DNA of 64,000 bases from Ciona intestinalis (lineage: Eukaryota > Chordata > Ascidiacea > Phlebobranchia > Cionidae): positions 2,339,056-2,403,055 of the forward strand of contig NC_020174.2 of NCBI RefSeq assembly GCF_000224145.3. The letters run 5' to 3'. Every line of letters starts with the position of its first letter. The stretch's first letter is position 1. The position numbers and the translations under genes were made by a program. Below are positions 46,534-57,500 of this stretch, one piece after another. The notes beneath the pieces are model-generated. The model saw nothing but the letters and a program-made list of their open reading frames with translations. It was not told where the DNA came from and made no database searches.

Positions 46534-48105
46534 TTAAGCTACTTTTCCATTGCCATCAAATGTGGCTTGGGCACCATCGGTAAAACTGTCATTCTCCGTA
46601 AGTAATGATCTAATGCTATCTTCTTGTATGTTTAATTGCGTCTTCTCTTTATGATACCGATGGGCCAGGAGGGCGAGTGCCAGGACAAATAGAAAACCTC
46701 CAATTGCTAGTAAAATGCAGGGAACGGCATGGACAGCTTTAATAAGCCCAAGGACCTCAGATTTAAATTGATTCGCTGTTACTCTATCTAACACTACACT
46801 TTCATTTAACCATAAAGTAGGAAGAATTACTTTGGGGAGGTTAGCCATTTTCGGAAATACTGTAGAATTTTTCATATCTACATTTAACTGCAGACGTTTC
46901 ATTGCGCTAAACACTGCACCAGACATTGGTTCAATATCAAGAATTGTTTCATGTTCATTTTTGTTTGGATGCAGACCATTGACACCGTTTATGTACTTCT
47001 CAGCACCGAGATAAAAATGAGGGGAAGAAATAATAACTGGAGCACCTTGTTTGCAAGGAGCAAGGCTGAGAACTCCTGCATCAAGACAGTTGCCGGCTGG
47101 AACACAGAATCCAGCATTGTCAGGATTAGTCGTCACATTTGCAAATACTTCTGCTGGCAGGTGAAATCGCTTTGTAGCTATCGACCTAACCTCAGTATCT
47201 TTTTCAAATACAAGGTACATAGACCTACACACATCTGTGGTATAAATATATAGGCGGTCATCGTCTGTGACTTTTGGTGGCATAAATACACCATCTGTAC
47301 CATTCAGCATATTTGCCTCTTTTGTTGACCAGTAGTTCAAAGATTCCATTCCATTCCAACGCTGCAGGTCGTTTGCAAGCGAGAGATCACTCCTCCCAGT
47401 GTTAGCAAGATAAATACCATCGTCTGAGTTATTAAATCCATAAAAAGCACCAAACTCTCCTGGTAGACTTACTCCAAAAACCTTTAGAAATTGGCTTGCC
47501 ATTTCCAATACTGGATCAGGGTAACCAAAAAGCAGTTCTTGTGCTGAGTGTGTTACAAAAACATCACTGTCTTTAAGCAAAGTCACAAGATTTGATATAA
47601 TTGTCTTTCCCCAGGACGGGAGAGTTTTAATTAATTCTTTGATGGTAAACAAAGGAATGTTCACCTGGGTGATATTAATTTTAGATGGATGGTTATAGGA
47701 ACCTTCTGATACAAACACAAGTGTATGATTGTATTTGTATGCAACAGTATCATTGGTGTAAAATGCAACATCGATTCTAGGCTGGAATAACCTGTACCTG
47801 AATGGTCCAATCTCTGTAACATCAGGTTTTCCTCCGTTAGAAACTTCTTCTGGGTTTGTTATGTTAAACAGCCAATATTCCATGTAAATTGGTGGTTTTG
47901 GGTTCATCCATTGCGAATATGCTGGCGAGTCCAAACTTAGTACAAGTTGTTTGTTCATTTCCATGTTTATGAATTTATCAGCGATATCCATTCCAAATAA
48001 AACTGCCCCACCGGCAATTAACAAAATTGCGATCAAACCAAGAGCGATATGACACGACTTGGATTTGCAACATCCTTGCTGTTTTGGAGACTGTTTTTCA
48101 GCCAT
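46534..48105 (-). CDS. CD36-family scavenger receptor, SCARB2/LIMP-2-like, single exon
   Basis: Two-pass membrane glycoprotein. Vertebrate LIMP-2 is a lysosomal receptor for beta-glucocerebrosidase, and SCARB1/CD36 bind lipids at the surface. 523 aa. The N-terminal cytosolic tail has a Cys pair (GCCKSKSC); the membrane helix spans about 19-41 ([20 protein letters not shown]). The ectodomain carries several N-x-S/T sites (for example NDT, NHT, NIT, NNS, NGT, NVT, NES) and the family motifs [39 protein letters not shown] and [17 protein letters not shown], then [17 protein letters not shown] and [14 protein letters not shown]. The second helix spans about 455-480 ([18 protein letters not shown]). 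The cytosolic tail has EDSIRSLL, a Leu-Leu with the acid one place further than the standard [DE]xxxL[LI] lysosomal signal. Similarity is highest to LIMP-2. No introns, unlike vertebrate relatives. Confidence 0.92.
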   Translation of the reverse strand: MAEKQSPKQQGCCKSKSCHIALGLIAILLIAGGAVLFGMDIADKFINMEMNKQLVLSLDSPAYSQWMNPKPPIYMEYWLFNITNPEEVSNGGKPDVTEIGPFRYRLFQPRIDVAFYTNDTVAYKYNHTLVFVSEGSYNHPSKINITQVNIPLFTIKELIKTLPSWGKTIISNLVTLLKDSDVFVTHSAQELLFGYPDPVLEMASQFLKVFGVSLPGEFGAFYGFNNSDDGIYLANTGRSDLSLANDLQRWNGMESLNYWSTKEANMLNGTDGVFMPPKVTDDDRLYIYTTDVCRSMYLVFEKDTEVRSIATKRFHLPAEVFANVTTNPDNAGFCVPAGNCLDAGVLSLAPCKQGAPVIISSPHFYLGAEKYINGVNGLHPNKNEHETILDIEPMSGAVFSAMKRLQLNVDMKNSTVFPKMANLPKVILPTLWLNESVVLDRVTANQFKSEVLGLIKAVHAVPCILLAIGGFLFVLALALLAHRYHKEKTQLNIQEDSIRSLLTENDSFTDGAQATFDGNGKVA

Positions 48106-48248
48106 TACTGATTTACTTATACAAACGTTCTACCTGTGCAATACCAAACCTTTAGAAGCAAATATCTGTGTACGAAAGCGTATAGAGTATTTTAAAATTA
48201 TATATACCGCAACAGATGTACAACAGCAGGCATCAGCCACAACAATAG

Positions 48249-49556
48249 CACCACTAAAATCCTGCCAGAATTCTGCTAGAATTACGCTAACAGAAAAGTG
48301 ACGTTGAAAGCGCAGTGTTGCCGGCAACGCAAAAAAATATTTAGAGCAGGGTATAAATAAGAACTTATTTTTATAATTTTAAAAGATGTCCCGTCATTTT
48401 ATTTGCAAAAATTTAACGAATTCTTGTAAAGTAAAAAGGGTGAAAGCAATTTTTTTAAATCGAGTCAACATTATTACCGAAAACCGCAAATTTTACCCCA
48501 AAAAGTGCTCATACTCAAATCATCCTGCTAGGAAATCTGTAACTTTTAAATGCAAAACGACAACGGATCTTGGTAAAGTGAATGTATCTCTTTGATTTAA
48601 AAAAATAAAATCGCGCCCCCTTGTAACGATTTTTTTTAAATCGAGTCAACATTATTACCGAAAACCGCGAATTTTACCCCAAAAAGTGCTCATATTCAAA
48701 TCGTCCTGCTAGGAAATCTGTAACTTTTAAATGCAAAACGACAACGGATCTTGGTAAAGTGAATGTATCTTTTTGATTTAAAAAAATAAAATCGCGCCCC
48801 CATCTAACGANNNNNNNNNNNNNNNNNNNNNNNNNNNNNNNNNNNNNNNNNNNNNNNNNNNNNNNNNNNNNNNNNNNNNNNNNNNNNNNNNNNNNNNNNN
48901 NNNNNNNNNNNNNNNNNNNNNNNNNNNNNNNNNNNNNNNNNNNNNNNNNNNNNNNNNNNNNNNNNNNNNNNNNNNNNNNNNNNNNNNNNNNNNNNNNNNN
49001 NNNNNNNNNNNNNNNNNNNNNNNNNNNNNNNNNNNNNNNNNNNNNNNNNNNNNNNNNNNNNNNNNNGGTAAAATTTGCGGTTTTCGGTAATAATGTTGAC
49101 TCGATTTAAAAAAAATCGTTACGATGGGGGCGCGATTTTATTTTTTTAAATCAAAGAGATACATTCACTTTACCAAGATCCGTTGTCCTTTTGCATTTAA
49201 AAGTTACAGAATTCCTAGCAGGACGGTTTGAACATGACCACTTTTTGGGTTAAAATTCGCGGTTTTCGGTAATAATGTTGACTCGATTTTAAAAAATCGT
49301 TACAATGGGGGCGCGATTTTATTTTTTTAAATCAGAGAGATACATTCACTCTACTAGAATCCGTTGTCCTTTTGCATTTAAAAGTTACAGATTTCTTAGC
49401 GGGATCATCTAAAGTTAAACATTAACACATTTCCGGTATTTTCTACCCTGCGTTTTTATTGTTATTTTTTCGGCAACACTGTTTTTGTAAAAATTTGATT
49501 TTTGTCAAAATGACGGTTTAGTGCTTCAGCAGAATTCTGCCAGGATTTTAGTGGTA
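48249..49556. mobile_element. Foldback-type element with long inverted arms made of 181-bp tandem units
   Basis: The left end ACCACTAAAATCCTGCCAGA continues ATTCTGCT, and its reverse complement (CCTGGCAG variant) ends the element near 49529-49556. Inside each arm follow GTGTTGCCG and CAGGGTA blocks, then units containing CGAGTCAACATTATTACCGA, AAACCGC, CCTGCTAGGAAATCTGTAAC, GCAAAACGACAACGGATCTT and AAATCGCGCCCCC. Units start near 48461 and 48642 (period 181) on the left. They recur in reverse orientation near 49105 and 49286 on the right. The centre is an assembly gap (48811-49066). No transposase frame is seen; short open frames within the arms are incidental. Its left end lies about 145 bp upstream of the SCARB2-like ATG. 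Confidence 0.75.
48811..49066. other. Assembly gap (256 N) at the centre of the foldback element
   Basis: Run of N flanked by inverted copies of the same repeat unit; probably unresolved repeat array or hairpin. Confidence 0.99.
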
Positions 49557-50076
49557 CAATAGCAACGTGAGTACGCAACTAAGTTTTTTTTTTCTACGAA
49601 TATCACGACCATTTTTGATCTCCTTTGGGATCACGATCCTAAATTTTATAAAATTGATAATTTTGTAAATTTAAAAGCTCTTTTTATACCATGTCTTCCT
49701 TAACCCTTAACCTATAATACAGTCTGGAACCTTGATTATATTGTAATTTTTAAATTTTGTGGTAGAGTAGTTTGTAGACGCTTATTATATTGGCGCCTTA
49801 CAGCTCAACAGCTTGTACTTGTATTGCATGGAACAAAAATGGAGAATGGAGAGAGTATAAAACGAAAAAGGGAGATGTTAAAGAAAAAAGCAATAACACA
49901 GCTGTCAGCATAAAGCCATAAATGAAAAAAGGCGAAGTAAACAATACACGTGACACGTGGGTAAATAAATAAATACTTCTACAGCAATCAGTGAGAGGGA
50001 ATATTTAGACCTTATGCCAGCAGCATATATTCTAGTAATCTAGTATTGCTTTATCTTTATCACAAACTCAGTAAAC
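49557..50076. promoter_or_regulatory. 5' flank of the MFS transporter gene
   Basis: About 0.5 kb upstream of the MFS start. A short partly palindromic CACGTGACACGTGGG element lies near 49948 (two ACACGTG cores 8 bp apart). No TATA box assigned. Confidence 0.35.
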
Positions 50077-53000
50077 ATGGGCTGCATTTGCTGTGGTGAG
50101 CGAATGTCCACATGGTATTATGCATTGATTCTTATGGGATGTTACGGTGTCGGAGAACTTGGGCATTTTATTATTGGGATTATTTCAAAACCTATCTCAC
50201 AAGAACTGCAATTTGGAGAAAAGGGCTGTGTGACAAATATTTCAATAATTGAGCAAAACGTTGCTAAACAAAACAAATGTAGTCAACAAAATTTTGATTT
50301 GTAAGTATAAATATATTTTATTGACTGCCTCTTCATACCTGGTCTTTTGAAGGTTTTAAACTAAAGCATTTGTCAACTCCAGTTGGTATATGGCCTACTT
50401 ATTAACAAGATATTCAAAACATAGTGTATACTTTATGGCCCCCCAATTTTGTCGCAATTAGCCATTGAGTACCACATGTTTGAAGTAATGTTTTGTAAGT
50501 AGTTCTGTTTATATGCGTATTTTCCATTTACAGGTGTGAAAAAGTTTACTATGAGAACCAGACATACTGCAGATGGGATTATACAGGATCTGGGATTGAA
50601 TACCAAATATTAGCTGGTCCTTCATTTATTGCTATTTTTACCGTCATGGGTATTATGATTGGGGTGTTGGGTGATAAATACAACAGGTAGTTGGTATGAA
50701 TAACGTACTACATAAAATGATTGTAACTAAAGTATTAAATGTATTGCAGAGTAAGATTGTTAACTGGGTGTATACTTGTATATTCAACAATGGCATTACT
50801 CAGTGGTTTCAGCACAACATATTGGCAACTTATCATTTTTCGACTTGGATTTGCAGCAGGGTAAGCACTTAGGCAGAACAACTCCAATTTAAAATTGATT
50901 TGATTGGTATTTTACAAATTCTTCTCTCTTTTCCTAATTCTACAGGGAAGCTGGATGTGCTCCATTATCAGCAAGTATCATTGCTGATAAGTTCAGTAAA
51001 AGCAGCAGAGCTCTTGCAATGAGTGTGTTTAACTGGGGAATATATCTTGGTTATGGTTCAGCGTTTGCAGTTGGAAACTATGTCACAGAAGCTAATATAA
51101 TGGGAAAGGTATGTATGTAAACTGTTAAGGGCTATATATCAAAAATTCACAAAGGTTAAAACATTAAAAAAATATGTATATATTACAATTGCTATGTTGC
51201 AAGGGTGAGGTCAAATTCAAACATTTAAAACTATGCACATGTATATATTACAGTGGCTTTCTATTCTGTAGGGCAAGGTTTAATGGCTTGCTACTGGAAA
51301 ACTTAGGATTTTGTCTCTTTCCTGGTTTTACACTCGACTTATTTTCTTTATATACCACAAATTTTTATTTATCTTTGTGAAAATGATGGAGAACATCATA
51401 TTATTACAACAACAAAGAGAAGGGAATCATCAGCAAAATATTACAACAATTTATTTTTTAAATTGTCTGGATATATATATATATACGAATGAATGAATGT
51501 AACTTACTTTATCCTCGCGTTGCCGAAAACCAACAGTCGTTATAACACGGGTTTAACACCTTGTGCCAGCTTACGAGTTACCATGTATGTGGGTAATTAT
51601 TTTTTTGGGATTTTTTTTATTTTTTTATATATTGCTGTTAATTTGGACAACCCATTAGTGACCACTGGGTTGAAGCAATTGCTGTTAAGTGTCTTGTCCA
51701 AGGACACATACGCCCACAATGGTAGCAGCGACGAGCCTTGAACCCATTACCTCTGCGCTACAGGCAGATGCCCTAACCACTACGCCACGGCGCCGGTCAG
51801 GCGGTCAATATATATAATGTAACATAAACTTGCATACATAGGGTTGGAGATGGTCATATTATCTGACAGCAATACCAGGATTCATAATGATGGTTATTGT
51901 TTTCATAACCATTCGAGAACCAAATCGAAAAGTAATTGGAAAAGAGAAGGCAATTAATGATAAAAGTGAAATGAAGGAAAAAAAAGATTCAACTGAAGTT
52001 TTCATAGAAAAGAATAATAAAATCAACACAAGTAATAATTAAATTCTGAATATCAGTTTCATTATCTTATTTTTTTTCTCACTTCTTTAGATGTTGGTAT
52101 TTTATCAAAATTGTGGAAAACTTTAAAGTTATTCATTTCCCAACCTACAATACTTATGTTGCTTCTTGCTGCAGCAGTCAGACATACAGGTAATATTGCT
52201 AAATTCAACAGGAATAAGTTATGAATGTATAAACATATGAATTAACTTGCTTTATTCTCGTGTGGCCTGAAAACGACAGTCGTTGCAACACGGGTGTTCC
52301 TTTTCATACACTTCGTGCCAACTTATGAGTAACCATGTATGTTACTTTGTGGGTGAATATTTTCTAATTTTTTTATGTATGGCTGATAATATGAACAATT
52401 CATTAGTAACTACTGGGTTGGAGCCAGTGTTATTCTATTGTTTATAAACAACTAAAAAACTAACTCTGTATTTCTTTAATTTGCAGCAAGTTTCTGTTGG
52501 GCTTACAACACCCAGTTATATTTCAATCATTACTTTCCCAACACAAATGTTGGTATATGGATGACCTTATGTTCTATAGTAGGGGGAAGTATTGGTATTG
52601 CATCTGGGGGTCTCATTTCTGATCTTGTTGTGTCACGTTATGGTAAGCTTCTAGTAATTATATATATATATTTTCTGTTTGTTTTGTCAAAAAAACAAGA
52701 GTGTTAGTGAATTTTTTTGTATTTGCAATGTATTTGTACTAAAACTTTTGAAGTTTCAATTTTTGCCCTAAAAAACGTAGTACACTATTGTTTAAACTAT
52801 GCATTTCTATTAAACATTCTAAACAATGTATCTATATTTCCATTTATTGTAAATACTCAGGCATCAGTACAAGGTTATGGGTGCTGGTTGTCAGCCAAGG
52901 AATTGCTGCACCACTTGCTGCTATGGTGCTCTACCTTGAACCACCTTATTGTTTTATTGCATTACTATCTGCATATATATTTGGTAAGCTATTTTGTTGT

Positions 53001-53999
53001 GATTTTTCTATCTTATTTTTATTTAAAATAACTTGCAGGAATTGTAACTGTAAGCATACCATGTTTTATTTAATCATGTTCATTATTTTACTATTATGAT
53101 CGCAAAAAAAATTAGTTCAGACCTAAAAAGTTTTTTTAATAGTCTGAAAATTTGGATTTATAAACTTCATTTTTTTTTGCAGCTGAGATGTGGTATGGTG
53201 TTGCTGTGACAGTTATAGTTGAATTGGTACCTGTTAAAATCCGTTCTACAGCTGTTGGTATGTATGGATTTGTTTTGGGAAACGTAGGTGGAAATCTACC
53301 TGTCATAGTCACCAAGCTGAAACATATCAATTCTGGTGGACTTAGATTTGCTCTCTACATCATGTACCCAGGAGGATATTTGTTAAGTAAGAAATGTATA
53401 CAGTTGATATTCAAATATTACATAGACAAATAAAGTTTCGGAACAATTTGTTCTTTTTTATTCTTTAAGGGTGAGGTCCTTGTCAAGGACCTGGGATTTA
53501 GGCCAGGTTTGGCCATTTCATAACATAATTTGTTAATGTTTCTATCAGTTGGCATTACATACTACATAATATTGCAAAGGTAATATGTTCAGGGTTTAAA
53601 CAAAAGTTTTACACTTAATACAGATATAGTAGGATGGGAAAAGAAAAGATGGGACATCTTAGGCACATAATACCCAAATTTCCTGGTCGTGTTTGAAACA
53701 ACTAACAACAGTCTATGAGAGTCATGAGGTTACGGTTTAATAATTCTTTGAAATTCTACGTTTACTACCAAATGGGATGAGAAAATAGATTGAAAAGGTG
53801 TCCCATCTCCCCCACCCTACTATGTACGGAACAAACAAATGTGCATGTAAATCAATTAGACAACTACGTTTTAATTTTTGTCTTTTCAGGCTCTTTGTTG
53901 TTTCTCGCAACACAACTACTTGTCATGAAAGAAAATAGAAAAGAAACCCCACAATTAAAAGAAGAAAAAATTGAATTAGAACAATTAAAGTCACCTTAA
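50077..53999 (+). CDS. Major facilitator superfamily transporter (spinster-like group), complete, 10 exons
   Basis: Predicted 12-helix transporter, substrate unknown. Exons: 50077-50300, 50534-50686, 50750-50860, 50946-51108, 51842-52031, 52091-52189, 52487-52642, 52861-52983, 53183-53386, 53890-53999. Phases agree; 1533 nt, 510 aa. The Cys-rich start MGCICCGERM could be acylated. A large extracellular loop with several Cys lies between helices 1 and 2 (CVTNISIIEQN...CSQQNFDLCEK...CRWDYTG). MFS motif A is GVLGDKYNR between helices 2 and 3. FRLGFAAGEAGCAPLSASII marks helix 4 and GWRWSYYLTAIPGFIMM helix 6, a pattern typical of spinster-type MFS. A charged central loop KEKAINDKSEMKEKKDS follows, then AEMWYGVAVTVIVELVPVKI and RSTAVGMYGFVLGNVGGNLP. 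The C-tail is Glu/Lys-rich. I cannot place it in a named SLC family. Two SINEs and one MITE lie in its introns. Confidence 0.88.
51487..51796 (-). mobile_element. tRNA-derived SINE, full-length copy
   Basis: Bounded by (GAAT)n-TGTAACTTACTTTATCCTC and CCACTACGCCACGGCGCCGG. Contains all family blocks, including AATGGTAGCAGCGACGAGCC and TTGAACCCATTACCTC (box B side). Ends 45 bp before MFS exon 5. Confidence 0.88.
52222..52437 (-). mobile_element. tRNA-derived SINE, 5'-truncated copy
   Basis: Matches the tail and body (TAACTTGCTTTATTCTCGTG, ACTTCGTGCCAACTTATGAG, TACTGGGTTGGAGC) but lacks the tRNA-like head. Confidence 0.75.
53625..53823. mobile_element. MITE family M, copy 7 (reverse orientation)
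   Basis: Ends TATAGTAGGATGGGAAAAGA and CTCCCCCACCCTACTATGTA. The interior is the reverse complement of copies 1-6 (AGGCACATAATACCCAAA, ACAACAGTCTATGAGAGTCA). Lies in the last MFS intron. Confidence 0.85.
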
Positions 54000-54500
54000 C
54001 CAATATGGAATCTCAGCATATAAGATGTAATTTTTAATTTATATATTTTAGGTGCAATGTTTTAATACTTATTATGCTTACCTCATTTTAATTGTTCGTT
54101 GCCTTTTTATGCATAATTATCATTGCTTGCCAAGTAAAAATGTGTCTGCTAAAGAAATATAGCACAGAATTCTACAATTTTTGATGGTATATTTGCATAC
54201 TAAGAACACCTAAAAATGCATGAGAATAAATAGCAACAATATGCCGTTTTGAATGATAACCTAAACAACTAATTCATTTGATATCACATTGTAAAGCACA
54301 GTAATGTTATTGCACAGTAGTGATAACATTTGAAATTCCTCATACCATCTGTGATTTAGTTTTCATTTCAGCCTAATTGGCACCGCAAGAAAATAAAGTG
54401 AAATGACAAAAAGCTGTAGTAAAACTGCATACCATATAAATTTTTTATATTTTTTACATTTATACACATAGTAGCTATACTATTTGTGCAGAATAAGATA
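54000..54500. other. Convergent 3' region between MFS transporter and GOLGA2
   Basis: 0.5 kb with no gene; should contain both 3' UTRs. AATAAA occurs near 54226 and 54392 (GAATAAATAG, AAAATAAAGTG) on the plus strand. Confidence 0.55.
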
Positions 54501-57500
54501 CTAAACAGCAGTATAACGACCCATATAACGAAGGCAAAATCCACGTGGTGCTTTATCAGAATTCATAAATGAAGGATTTTGCATTTGTTCAATTAAATCA
54601 ACTATCTGGTTAGCCGTTGTGGTTTCATTGTCTGTAGTACCCGTTTCTAAACGTTCTAACTTTCCTGGTACATTGTGCTGGTTGTTAGTTGGTGCGTGGT
54701 GTATTGGTGGTAATGAAGCATCTTCTGGTAATATATCAGGTCTTGAGATATGTTGTTGTTTCATTTCTTCATCCTCCAGCATATCTGGCCAGTCAACAAA
54801 AGTTGGTTTATATGGAGAACCTGGAGATAAAAGAACTGGTTTAAAACCATTACAATGTGAATAGCTTTAACCTAGAAAAAGAATTACTGGTTTAAAACCA
54901 CAAAAAGTGGGATAGTTTTAACCTGGAGATTAAACAAATTGTTCAAAACCACTACGGTGTGTATAACTTGAAGATAAATGAACTGGTTCAAAACCATTAC
55001 AATGTGCATAGCTTTAACTTGGAGATAAAACTGGTTATGCCTCTTGTTCAAGTTAAGTACAAGTACACCTGGTAAAATATTTGTTTACTGCAATTACAAC
55101 ACAGTCATAGAATTTGTTTTTACCAAAAATTCTTACTATTGCTGTCTTGTCTTGAAAAAGTAAATTGACCAAGACATTTTAATTGACCAAGACATTTTTT
55201 AATAATTATAACAAATTAACAATCCATTTTTGTTAATTAGATGCCAATATAAGTAACATACCAACAATACTATAAAACTTTGCATCAAAGGCATTTGGTT
55301 TGACTTAAAATATTGAACAAGCAAACTGACCATCTAATGTAGTAACATCAGCATCAGATGAGTTGTGTATATTACCACGATTAGGTGTGGAAGTTAAGTT
55401 TGTTTTCAAACTTCCTCGAGCATTTAATAAAGAAAGAACCAATGACTGTAATTTCTCCAACTTTTTCTGCAGAAAACAAAAAATAATGACTAATTTTTCC
55501 GGGGAAAACATTTCTTTAACTTTTTCCGCACGAAATGTTAAAATAAAGACTAATTTTTCTTAAGAAAACCAAACAAAAAAGTGTTGTTTAAGCAAGATTA
55601 CATTTTTTTTTGATTTTATTAAATTACTTTAAAAATAAGCAACTGTATTTCATTCTTTTTACCTGAGTTCTCTTTTAGTAAATATGAAATAGAAAATATA
55701 ATACACAAAGCATAATTTTTTCACAGCCAAAAGGAAAGAAAGAAGAATATTTGTTGTACCTGCATGGCCTCTCGTTCATGTGCCATAGATGAAACATATT
55801 CATCTTTTTCGTTGTGACGTTGTTTTAATATTTGACGCTGGTTGTGATACAAAGTGATGTATTCACCTGACATAGAAATTACATGAATTAAAATATTTTC
55901 CACATATATTGATATATATATATATATATGATCCTGTTGGATAATATGGAACACCTTTAGCACATAATATCCTGATTGGTTTTAAACAATTAACAACTTT
56001 CTATGAAAGTTTTAAGGTTACGGTTTTATAAGATTTTGAATTTTCTTTATTTACTACTAAATGCGACGAGAAAATGGTTTGAATAGGTGTCCCATCTTCC
56101 CCTCACCCTATTTTTTTTAAACTTAAAATTTTTAAATATTTAAATAAACTAACCAATAGTGTCACATTCATTCTGTAGTTGAAGATTAATATGTTCAAGA
56201 TCCTCCACTCTACTCTCAGCTTCAACCTTTCCTTTCATAACAGAAGCAAATCGATCCTAAACAAAAATAGCAATAACTAGTATTTAGGTAAAAAATATTC
56301 TTACAGATAATAACAAACTTTTTTGAAGGCTTGGTAAAAAAAACTTTAAAACAAACACAAAAAGCAATAATTTGTACTCAGGGCCTAAATGTATTAAAAC
56401 AATACTTAAAAAATACAAATAATAACGATCTTTCTAAAAACAACCTTCACAAAGGTAATCTTAAAAAAATCAAAAGAAACATTCTTTAAAAGCTCATGCT
56501 TGGTTAAAACTTAAAAACAACTAAAAATAGCAATAATTAGTACTCAAGATCTAAATATATTTTTAAAAATCCTTAACAAATAATAAAACTTTTTAAAAAT
56601 AAATCTTTCTAAAAATGATCTTAAAAAATTTAAAAAACAAATTTGTTTTTGAAAAGCTCATGGTAAAAAAAATAAATAGGAATATTATATATATTAACCT
56701 GAAGTAGTGACATGTTCCGTGCCAACTCCTCATACTTCGGATTGACACTTGTAGTTGACGACTTCTCTTCTTTAAGCTGTTCAAGTTTGTTCACGAGTTT
56801 CAAATGTTCCGACTTATGTTCTTCGATTTGATTGGCCAAAAAGTCACGCTCCGCTAATACTTGTGGCAAGCTCATTACACCACCCTGTGGAATATCCTGA
56901 AAAACATAGATATAACAGAAACTATACACAAAAGAACTTTTCATAATAATTCTACCCGATATTTTATTTAAACCATTTTGTCCAATTTTGGAAGTTTGAA
57001 AATCCATGATAAGATATTATTACAATGTAAAGGCGGCAAAAGCCTAGTTTAAAATTTAAAAAAAAGTTACTTTTACAAAAAAAAACATTATAATATACAT
57101 ATAATCAGGTTTTATTAAAATTAGAAAATTATTAAAAAAAGGTGCAAACGGATGGGCAAAAGTGCATTTCACAATCATAGCTTACAAAACCCTTACTTGC
57201 TCATTCGTTTTATTGCTTAATGATGTTTCCAGTGCTGCGTTATCATTTTGTTGTTGCAGATCAACAACTTTAGATTTCAACTCATCATTTTGCTCTCTAT
57301 CAAGTATATAATGTAAACATAACGTACTTAAAGTCTATACTATTTTAACATGAAATCATTTTCATAAATAAAAACTAAAAATAATTTTTTCTCCTCGATT
57401 ACGGTAGCGAGGATTAAGAAATATTTTAAATGAAAGACAGAATATAGTCTGCGTAAGGACCCATACAATGGGGGCTAATATTAATAGGTAATATTGTGAA

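Noticed and set aside
48386..48595. 69-codon frame upstream of the SCARB2-like gene
   Set aside because: Lies in the tandem units of the foldback element and is not kept in the inverted copies.
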